Below are positions 57,755 through 64,000 of a stretch of DNA of 64,000 nt, piece after piece. The stretch's first letter is position 1. Each line of letters starts with the position of its first letter. Both the position numbers and the translations under genes were made by a program. Below the pieces are notes generated by a model. It saw only the letters and a program-made list of their open reading frames with translations, was not told where the DNA came from and made no database searches. The stretch lies in NCBI GenBank assembly GCA_946187695.1, contig CAMHSB010000003.1, forward strand, positions 62,001 through 126,000, given 5' to 3'. Origin of the DNA: an uncultured Bacteroidales bacterium (GTDB lineage: Bacteria > Bacteroidota > Bacteroidia > Bacteroidales > Paludibacteraceae).

Positions 57755-60292
57755 TTATTGCAGCAAAAAGTGCAAACGGTTGGTGATATTGGCATCGGAT
57801 GTGCCGGCATCGAAATCGAGGAAAAGCAACGACAGATGCGGGTAGAGATCTTTGTAACGGCGCTCTATACCTTTGCTGATGATATGGTTCGCTATGCAGC
57901 CGAAAGGTTGCAGCGAGACCACTTTGTGGATGCCGTGATCCGCCAAGTCGCATATCTCGCCGGGCAGGAACCAGCCCTCGCCGAAGTCTGCTGCGGAGTT
58001 GATCACACGGCGGCTCTTGTGCCAGATGTCCATGATATCTGCGAACGGCCTGTAGAACGGGTAGTCGCCGCAGAGGTGGTCATAGACATGCGCGTAATGG
58101 GCCAAAAGACGGTTGACGAGTTTTGCCTGCCAGGGGCTCAGACCATCCTTGCGGATATGCTGCTCGCGGTTGATGAAGGCGTTAGGGATAGAGGTAGAGA
58201 AGAAGCCCGTAATCGCCGGCGGCACTACTTCCACGCCGTGCTCCATGAGCCAGCGCACAACGCCGTGGTTCGAGAACGAGTTGTACTTGACGTATATCTC
58301 GCCGACCACGCCGACTACCGGCACTTGTTTGGTGGTGTCCGTTATGTCCGTGAACGCACCCGTGGCATCCCGCATGAGTTGACGGATTGCCCGGTAGTCG
58401 CGCTTCGCCAAGAGCGGTTGCGCGGCGTTGAGGTAGTGGTCGTAGAGCTTGCGCGCCACGCCTGGAATACGTTCGCGCGGAGCGGCAGGATAATAGAGTT
58501 TGGCAAGCGCGTCCGCGAAATAGAGTGCTTCGAGTGTCGGACGGATGAGATGCAGCCAATTGATCTCAAAGCCCGGCTGGCTGTTTTTGAGGCTTAGACC
58601 GATGGCCACGGCTATCACAGGCACTTGGCTCATGCCTGCCGCCACAAGGGCGTTTTTGATGAGCGCGTAGTAGTTCGACGCACGGCATTGACCGCCTGTC
58701 TGCGTGATCGCCACGGCGGTCTTCGAGAGGTCGTACTTGCCGGATTTCAAAGCCCGCATGATCGAACCCACCACAATAGTAGCCGGATAGCAGATGTCGT
58801 TATTCGCCACGTGCAGACCTTCTTCGGCGTCCTCTTGCGTCGCCATCGGCAGCGACTCGATGCGGTAGCCTGCTAAGGCAAAGATAGTGGGCAGGAACTC
58901 ATTATAACCCTCTGCAAAATACGGGGTTAAGATGACGCGGTCTTTGTCTTCCACCTCAAAAGGTTTGGTCGTCCAAACCTCCTTTGTACTTGGTACTTTG
59001 TCCCTTTGTACTTCTCCCTTGACACTTTCAACAAGCGACCGCACTCTCAGCCTTAGCGAACCGATGTTGTTTACATCGTCAATTTTGAGGACGGTGAGGT
59101 TCTTGCCGTAGCGCGACAGGATAGCCCGCACTTCGTCCAGGATGAACGCGTCCGGACCGCAACCAAAAGACGTCAGTTCGACCATGTGCAGGTTGTTGTA
59201 CAAGCTATTACCAACCCAATGCGCCGCTTTGAAAATGCGGTTCGGGTACGCCCATTGTGCCATCGCGTTCAGTTCGTCATAGACGCCTTGACCCTCGTGC
59301 GCCGCCACATTCTCCGTGATCACATCAATACCCATCGCCGCAATCGCGTCGGCTATCTTATGCTGAATAAGCGGGTCGATATGGTAAGGCCGCGCCGCCA
59401 ACAGAATAACCATCCGACCTGCCGCACGCGCTTCGTTGAAAACTTGCATATTGCGTTTTTCCAATGCGTCGAGATAGTTCTGCTGCGCTGTAATCGCCTG
59501 AGTGATAGCTGCTTGTGCGGTGGATTCGTTGATGCTGAGCGTAGAAAGATATTCTACTAATGACGCCCGCAATAGTTCCTCGTCCTTGAACGAGATGGTC
59601 GGCGCATCCAAAGGAATGCCGTAGTTCTTCTCGGGATTGATGGCACTCTTGATTACATCCGAATAACCGCTGACGACAGGGCAGTTGAAACTGTTCTTGG
59701 CCTGCTCGTCTTCCTTGCGCTCGAACACGACCCACGGATAGAAAATACGGTCCACTTGTTTCTCGATAAGGTCCATCACATGTCCGTGCATCAGTTTGGC
59801 GGGGTAGCAGATATTGTCCGCCACGATGGTCCGTACGCCTTTGTCGAAGAGTTTGGTCGTACTCATGCCGCTCAACCGCACACGCATCCCGCAACACCCG
59901 AAAAGTGTCTGCCAGAACGGGTAGTTCTCGTAGATGCCAAGGCCGCGGGGAATACCGATGGTGATTTGGGGTCCCCGACGGGCGCTAACGATAGTGCGTC
60001 CGGTGGGGAGAGCGGAGACATCGGTTGCCTGTCGATTTAGCGGAGCGGTATCGACCTTTGCAAACCGATTGTCGAACGCGAAGAGCAGCTTATATTTCTC
60101 CTCGAACATATTGACGCCTTTATGCGCGCCATCGCCTTCATTCGAATAGACGCGCTCGCAGTTATTGCCGGAAACGTACTGGCGCCCGTTCGCAAACGAA
60201 TAGACGCGCACCTGGCAATGGTTCTGACAACCCGGACACACTTCCTCTTTCTCCTCAAACCGATCTGATTTCAATATCTCATCTAAATGCAT
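57755..60292 (-). CDS. Acyl-CoA dehydratase activase-related protein (DUF2229 / HgdB-like halves)
   Basis: 845 aa. A Cys-rich start (VCPGCQNHCQVRVYSFANGRQ) is followed by a DUF2229 domain (IGIPRGLGIYENYPFWQTLF, DNICYPAKLMHGHVMDL) and a second half with FGCGPDAFILDEV, NDICYPATIVVGSI and TQTGGQCRASNYYALIKNAL. This is the partner of 2-hydroxyacyl-CoA dehydratase activases; in many Bacteroidales it is fused to the ATPase (from memory). The true reaction is not settled. GEVQRDKVPSTKEVW is encoded by a word array. Confidence 0.88.
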   Translation of the reverse strand: MHLDEILKSDRFEEKEEVCPGCQNHCQVRVYSFANGRQYVSGNNCERVYSNEGDGAHKGVNMFEEKYKLLFAFDNRFAKVDTAPLNRQATDVSALPTGRTIVSARRGPQITIGIPRGLGIYENYPFWQTLFGCCGMRVRLSGMSTTKLFDKGVRTIVADNICYPAKLMHGHVMDLIEKQVDRIFYPWVVFERKEDEQAKNSFNCPVVSGYSDVIKSAINPEKNYGIPLDAPTISFKDEELLRASLVEYLSTLSINESTAQAAITQAITAQQNYLDALEKRNMQVFNEARAAGRMVILLAARPYHIDPLIQHKIADAIAAMGIDVITENVAAHEGQGVYDELNAMAQWAYPNRIFKAAHWVGNSLYNNLHMVELTSFGCGPDAFILDEVRAILSRYGKNLTVLKIDDVNNIGSLRLRVRSLVESVKGEVQRDKVPSTKEVWTTKPFEVEDKDRVILTPYFAEGYNEFLPTIFALAGYRIESLPMATQEDAEEGLHVANNDICYPATIVVGSIMRALKSGKYDLSKTAVAITQTGGQCRASNYYALIKNALVAAGMSQVPVIAVAIGLSLKNSQPGFEINWLHLIRPTLEALYFADALAKLYYPAAPRERIPGVARKLYDHYLNAAQPLLAKRDYRAIRQLMRDATGAFTDITDTTKQVPVVGVVGEIYVKYNSFSNHGVVRWLMEHGVEVVPPAITGFFSTSIPNAFINREQHIRKDGLSPWQAKLVNRLLAHYAHVYDHLCGDYPFYRPFADIMDIWHKSRRVINSAADFGEGWFLPGEICDLADHGIHKVVSLQPFGCIANHIISKGIERRYKDLYPHLSLLFLDFDAGTSDANITNRLHFLLQ
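58981..59016. repeat. Word array inside the DUF2229 gene
   Basis: CCTTTGT, ACTTGGT, ACTTTGT, CCCTTTGT, ACTTCTC; shares 15 identical bp with the array in the GH43 gene. Confidence 0.8.
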
Positions 60293-60303
60293 AGTATAGT
60301 ATG

Positions 60304-60352
60304 TAATTAGTAGGTGATTAGTAGGTGATTAGTAGGTAATTAGTAGGTTATA
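60304..60352. repeat. 11-bp word array between the activase and DUF2229 genes
   Basis: Units ATTAGTAGGTG, ATTAGTAGGTG, ATTAGTAGGTA, ATTAGTAGGTT, filling nearly the whole 67-bp gap. Confidence 0.85.
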
Positions 60353-60359
60353 CTGCTTA

Positions 60360-62207
60360 TCATCTACGGACGATTCTTTGACGTGAAGCATACAACGCAC
60401 ATCCGTACGCACCCATGAGTTCAGGGATCGGACCGAAGCCGACCTCTTTGCCGGTGAGTATCTCCAAAGCACGAACGACCGAATGATTGCGGAATGTGCC
60501 GCCTTGAACCATGATATGTTCGCCTAATTGGTCAAAAGATTGCAATTTGAGCACTTTATATAGGCAGTTTTTGATGACCGAATAACTGAATCCTGCGGCA
60601 ATGTCGTCCACTTGCGCCCCCTCGCGCATCGCTTGTTTGACCTTGCTGTTCATGAATACCGTGCAGCGTGTACCGAGGTCGTACGGGTGTTGCGCCAGCG
60701 TCGCCATGTGCGCAAAATCGCTCACTTCGTAGCCCAACTGCCGCGCAAAAGTCATGATAAAACTGCCACAACCGGACGAACAGGCTTCGTTGATCTCTAT
60801 CCTTTGTATAGAACCGTTCTCTACGAAGATGGCTTTCATGTCCTGACCGCCTATGTCGAGCACAAAAGAGACATTCGGTTGCAAGTGCTTCGCCGCCATG
60901 AAATGCGCCATTGTCTCCACGATGCCGTGATCCAAGCGGAAAGCGGTTTTGAGTAACTGCTCGCCGTAGCCCGTCGAACAACTGCCGGCTATCTCGATGT
61001 CCTGCCCGAGCGCGTCTCGCATTCGCTGTAAGGCTGAATGAAAAGCCTGCAACGAGTTGCCGTTATTGTAGCTGTAGTCCGTGAAAACCAGCTCGCCTTT
61101 TTCGTTAATCAGGACCAATTTGGTTGTTGTGCTGCCGGAATCTACGCCCAAATATAGTTGAGAGTTTAGAGTTCTTTGCCCGAGGGCACGATCTAAAGGT
61201 ACGGAGAGTTTAGAGAAGTTGGTTAGTTGAGAGTTTATAGTGTTATGGCCGTACTTCTTCTGTTTGTCGGAGAGCCAGTTTTGATAATCCGCTTCATCTG
61301 CAAAAAGCGGTGGAAGCGTGCCCGTAAGATGCGTAGCAGAACAATGGTCATTGGAAAATAAGGTACGCGCCTGCTCGTGTGTGAGCGGTTCTCCTTTTGC
61401 CAGCAAGGCTGTTCCGATAGCGGGAATAAACTGCGTGTATTCGGGCACAATGCAATCTTCCTCCGTCATCTCAAGTGCCTGCAACAAGTGCTTGCGCAGT
61501 TCTGGAATATAAGCAAACGGACCACCGCAAAGGAAGATCTTCGGATGCACTTCTGTTCCGCGCGCAAGTGCACTCACTACCTGCATCGAAACGGCATGAA
61601 GCATCGAAGCGGCAATGTCCTCTTTGCTTACCGAACGGGAAATAAGGTTCTGGATGTCGGTCTTGCTGAACACGCCGCAACGGGACGCAATCGGATAGAT
61701 ATGCTCGGCGTTGGCTGCCAGCGCATTCAGTTCGCTTGTCTCCACGCCCAGCAACGTGGCTGTCTGGTCGATAAACGCACCTGTTCCTCCTGCGCAGTTG
61801 CCGTTCATGCGCATCTCCGGCACACAACCTTCTTCAAAGAAGATCATCTTACTGTCCTCACCGCCGATGTCCACCAAACAATGTACATCGGGATAGAGTT
61901 GTTTCACCACTTCTGCTGCAGCAATCACCTCTTGGTGAAAACCGATACCAAGCCGCTGCGCACATCCCATCCCCACCGAACCGGTGATGCCGATGTTGAT
62001 AGCTGAATGCTGATCGCTGACAGCTTTCAATATCCCTTCAATCATCTCCTGTCCAACTTTCATCGGCTCTGCGTTATGGCGGCGGTAGTCGGTTGCGAGA
62101 ACCACCGGCTTTGAGTCCGAAGGACGGTCTTTTGATTTTTGACTTTCGACTTTGATAAGCGCCATCTTAATGGTCGTGCTGCCTATGTCAATACCTAATC
62201 TATACAT
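60360..62207 (-). CDS. BadF/BadG/BcrA/BcrD-type ATPase (acyl-CoA dehydratase activase)
   Basis: 615 aa. Two ASKHA ATPase units: [20 protein letters not shown] ... [15 protein letters not shown] ... [15 protein letters not shown], and [20 protein letters not shown] ... [17 protein letters not shown] ... [17 protein letters not shown]. The Cys of each unit should ligate the shared [4Fe-4S] cluster. It energises electron transfer to a dehydratase-type partner. Three word arrays are translated inside it. Its promoter overlaps a terminator at 62245-62289. Confidence 0.93.
   Translation of the reverse strand: MYRLGIDIGSTTIKMALIKVESQKSKDRPSDSKPVVLATDYRRHNAEPMKVGQEMIEGILKAVSDQHSAINIGITGSVGMGCAQRLGIGFHQEVIAAAEVVKQLYPDVHCLVDIGGEDSKMIFFEEGCVPEMRMNGNCAGGTGAFIDQTATLLGVETSELNALAANAEHIYPIASRCGVFSKTDIQNLISRSVSKEDIAASMLHAVSMQVVSALARGTEVHPKIFLCGGPFAYIPELRKHLLQALEMTEEDCIVPEYTQFIPAIGTALLAKGEPLTHEQARTLFSNDHCSATHLTGTLPPLFADEADYQNWLSDKQKKYGHNTINSQLTNFSKLSVPLDRALGQRTLNSQLYLGVDSGSTTTKLVLINEKGELVFTDYSYNNGNSLQAFHSALQRMRDALGQDIEIAGSCSTGYGEQLLKTAFRLDHGIVETMAHFMAAKHLQPNVSFVLDIGGQDMKAIFVENGSIQRIEINEACSSGCGSFIMTFARQLGYEVSDFAHMATLAQHPYDLGTRCTVFMNSKVKQAMREGAQVDDIAAGFSYSVIKNCLYKVLKLQSFDQLGEHIMVQGGTFRNHSVVRALEILTGKEVGFGPIPELMGAYGCALYASRQRIVRR
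61156..61238. repeat. Heptamer word arrays between the two ATPase units
   Basis: AGTTGAG, AGTTTAG, AGTTCTT at 61156-61176 and AGTTTAG, AGTTGAG, AGTTTAT at 61207-61238. Translated as [10 protein letters not shown] and [10 protein letters not shown]. Confidence 0.7.
61995..62029. repeat. Heptamer word array in the first ATPase unit
   Basis: GTTGATA, GCTGAAT, GCTGATC, GCTGACA, GCTTTCA; same family as 34112-34139. Confidence 0.75.
62129..62156. repeat. Heptamer word array near the start of the activase gene
   Basis: Minus strand AGTCGAA, AGTCAAA, AATCAAA; the same words as in leuS. Confidence 0.75.
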
Positions 62208-62244
62208 TGTGTACCTTATTTGATAGAGTTATTAAATTATGCTG

Positions 62245-62276
62245 CAAAGGTACACAAAACACCTGACGCACACAAG
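62245..62276 (-). promoter_or_regulatory. Promoter of the activase operon overlapping a terminator
   Basis: Minus strand: CTTG (62276-62273), 20 nt, TACCTTTG (62252-62245). The CTTG lies in the hairpin loop. Confidence 0.87.
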
Positions 62277-62289
62277 CGCCAGGTGTTTT
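62256..62289 (-). terminator. Terminator of the PP2C phosphatase gene
   Basis: AAAACACCTG pairs with CAGGTGTTTT, with an inner CGC/GCG stem; T-rich on both sides. Confidence 0.85.
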
Positions 62290-62476
62290 TTCTTTAGTAA
62301 CGACCGCTATTTCTTAATTTGCAGCCTATTTCTCCTTATAGATTTGCCGATTTTATAAGGATTAAAACGTCTCGTACGACACGCCCAACCTGGGAATGAG
62401 AAGACCTATAATAATCGTTGAGTTCATAATGTGTATATACGTGTCATTGGATAATCATACATAGTGCGTTATTGGA

Positions 62477-64000
62477 TTAGCTTGCTACTTTCTTTACCAG
62501 CGTGAGGATGTTCTTGTTCTCCACACGTTCGTAGCGGATCTCGTCCATGAGCTGGCGCACCAGATGTATGCCCAAGCCGCCTATCTCCCTATCCTCCGCC
62601 GAGAGCGATGTGTCCGCCTCTTTCTGTTTCGTCGGGTCGAAAGGAATGCCGGAGTCGGAGACGGTGAAGATCAGTTGTTTGCCCTGCTCGTTCTCAATCT
62701 CGGTATATTCGACAAACACTTTGCCGTCCTTGCGTCCCGGGTAGGCATAGAGCATGACGTTGCAGACCACCTCCTCCAAAGCGAGGTTGATAGGCATGTT
62801 CAGTTCGTCGGGCACATGCAATCCGTCCACCCATTCGGAGAGGGTCGGTATCTGCTGTATGTCGTTGCGCATGACGATCGCCGATATCTGGTAACGGATG
62901 GCAAGCATGGTGAGGTCGTCGCTCTGCGGCGCTCCGTTGACGAAGGCATCGACATCTTTCTGGAAGGTCTCTACGAGGTCTCTCGGCGGCATGCCGTCGG
63001 TGGTGGCGAGCAGGTTCAGCATCCTTTCCTCGCCGTATTGGGCATGCACTTTGTTCTCCGCCTCGGTGAGTCCGTCGGTGTAGAGGAAGAGCGTGTCGCC
63101 GCGTTGTATCTGCGTAGTCTGGCCGACATACTCGAAGCCGCCCATGATACCTATCGGTAGGTTCGGCAGCACCTCCAACCGGCGGCTCTCCTGCTTGTGT
63201 ACCAGCACCGGGGCATTGTGTCCGCCGTTGCAGTAATCGAGCACGCCGGTCTCCATGTCGAGCACGCCCACAAAGAGGGTGGCGAACATGTCCTGTTCGT
63301 TCTGCTCGGTGAGCGGGTCGTTCATCTGGCGCATGATTTGGTCGGCATGTTCCTCATGGGCTGTGACGCTGCGGAAGAGCGAACGGATCATCGCCATCAC
63401 CAGCGACGCCGGCACTCCCTTGCCGCTCACATCGCCCACGCAGAAGAAGAGTTTGTCGTGGCGGACATAGAAATCATACAGGTCGCCGCCCACCTCTTTG
63501 GCGGGATGCACCACTCCATATATATTCAGGTCCGGACGGTCCACGAAGGGCGGGAACACCTTGGGCAGCATGGCGCTCTGGATGGTCTGCGCGATCTCCA
63601 GTTCGCCTTCCATACGCTCCTTCTGGTTGTTGATCTCTATCATCTTGTAGGCGTTCTTGGTGCTGCGGTACATGATGAATACCAACAGAGCAAGGCTGAG
63701 CAGCATCAGGATGTTCACAATCAGCCCGACGCGCTTGAGGTCGGCATACAGGATATCCTCCGGGATGATGATGGACAGTTTCCATCCCGTAGCGTCGATC
63801 TCTTCGTCAAAGATGAGGTACTTGCGTCCGGGTATAGTGTCCGGCGTGACGATATCCTTGCCGGAAGCCGTGTAGATGGAGTAATAACTGTCCGGATAGA
63901 CCTGCAGGTAATCGAAGATGAACTTCAGTTTGCTGAGCGAAATGTCTATACAAACGACTCCCACGACACGGTTATCGGCATCGCGGACGGGATAGGAACA
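62477..64000 (-). CDS. PP2C (SpoIIE/RsbU-type) phosphatase fused to an anti-sigma-type kinase domain (5' end outside the window)
   Basis: At least 507 aa; the frame is open to the window edge, so the start is missing. The visible part begins in a Cache-like periplasmic sensor (YPVRDADNRVVGVVCIDISL), then one membrane helix (LIVNILMLLSLALLVFIMY), a short linker, a PP2C domain (KEVGGDLYDFYVR, VGDVSGKGVPASLVMAMI, LFLYTDGLTEAEN, QSDDLTMLAIRY) and a C-terminal GHKL ATPase (LALEEVVCNVMLYAY, DSGIPFDPT, GGLGIHLVRQLMDEI). It probably controls a sigma factor by partner switching in answer to an outside signal. Confidence 0.93.
   Translation of the reverse strand, partial: CSYPVRDADNRVVGVVCIDISLSKLKFIFDYLQVYPDSYYSIYTASGKDIVTPDTIPGRKYLIFDEEIDATGWKLSIIIPEDILYADLKRVGLIVNILMLLSLALLVFIMYRSTKNAYKMIEINNQKERMEGELEIAQTIQSAMLPKVFPPFVDRPDLNIYGVVHPAKEVGGDLYDFYVRHDKLFFCVGDVSGKGVPASLVMAMIRSLFRSVTAHEEHADQIMRQMNDPLTEQNEQDMFATLFVGVLDMETGVLDYCNGGHNAPVLVHKQESRRLEVLPNLPIGIMGGFEYVGQTTQIQRGDTLFLYTDGLTEAENKVHAQYGEERMLNLLATTDGMPPRDLVETFQKDVDAFVNGAPQSDDLTMLAIRYQISAIVMRNDIQQIPTLSEWVDGLHVPDELNMPINLALEEVVCNVMLYAYPGRKDGKVFVEYTEIENEQGKQLIFTVSDSGIPFDPTKQKEADTSLSAEDREIGGLGIHLVRQLMDEIRYERVENKNILTLVKKVAS

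Noticed and set aside
57101..58597. 498-codon open frame on the plus strand
   Set aside because: It is antisense to the TetR and DUF2229 genes, shows no family motif, and crosses two genes and their promoter.
60304..60352. Possible CRISPR repeats
   Set aside because: Units are 11 bp with no spacers and no cas genes nearby; it fits the word-array pattern.

Overview
The window looks like a chromosomal segment of an anaerobic Bacteroidales bacterium, perhaps Paludibacteraceae or a relative from a gut-like habitat; the family is inference. The evidence is as follows. Most genes lack a Shine-Dalgarno sequence. Promoters follow the Bacteroidetes pattern (TTTG or CTTG, 19-20 nt, TAnnTTTG). Several secreted proteins end in tails resembling type IX secretion (T9SS) sorting domains. 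IspG, PPi-dependent phosphofructokinase, a TonB-dependent receptor and BspA-type LRR proteins also fit.

Layout. 0-5.5 kb: a PL9 pectate-lyase-like protein, a BspA-like LRR protein, a phosphoesterase lipoprotein and a beta-barrel protein. 5.5-17.5 kb: housekeeping genes, with mutS2, a DciA-like gene and a LysM glucosaminidase on the minus strand, then rplU-rpmA-serS, two small envelope genes, tkt and leuS on the plus strand. 17.5-28.9 kb: an HtrA-type protease, an HdeD-like membrane protein that has lost its ATG, an alpha/beta hydrolase, a SUMF1-domain protein, an ECF sigma operon, tRNA-Lys, ispG-pfp with two secreted-protein genes, and tRNA-Gln. 28.9-49.9 kb: an accessory region rich in flavodoxin or Fe-S flavoproteins, hexapeptide acetyltransferases (four), AraC regulators (two), an EmrAB-like exporter, a Na/Pi symporter, a DUF3791-DUF3990-DUF3791 toxin-antitoxin-like module, an AT-rich lipoprotein and a GH43 enzyme, with many gene remnants between them. 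50-64 kb: a second PL9 protein, Hsp20 and a second HdeD-like protein (both behind sigma-54-type promoters), an acyl-ACP thioesterase, a TonB-dependent receptor, a TetR regulator, a two-gene acyl-CoA-dehydratase-activase system, and a PP2C/anti-sigma-type phosphatase running off the end.

How the genes work together. Pectin and arabinoxylan attack is suggested by the two PL9 proteins, GH43 and the TonB receptor. The 29-50 kb block looks like redox and acetylation detoxification under AraC control, with flavoprotein and acetyltransferase genes paired three times. Hsp20 and an HdeD-like protein appear to share a sigma-54 stress circuit.

Most unusual signals. (1) Two copies of a structured element of about 142 bp (24.1 and 47.3 kb), each flanked by a 9-10 bp direct repeat that duplicates a -7 promoter box. 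Each copy supplies a new -33 box, and a third partial copy lies in the promoter of the ECF sigma gene. (2) Dispersed arrays of 7-11 bp words, often inside reading frames, with the same word families recurring at unrelated loci. (3) Terminator hairpins whose loop holds the -33 box of the next promoter (four cases). (4) A five-segment nested inverted repeat beside the DUF3990 module. (5) A REP-like palindrome found both inside a coding gene and in the middle of a gutted flavodoxin gene.
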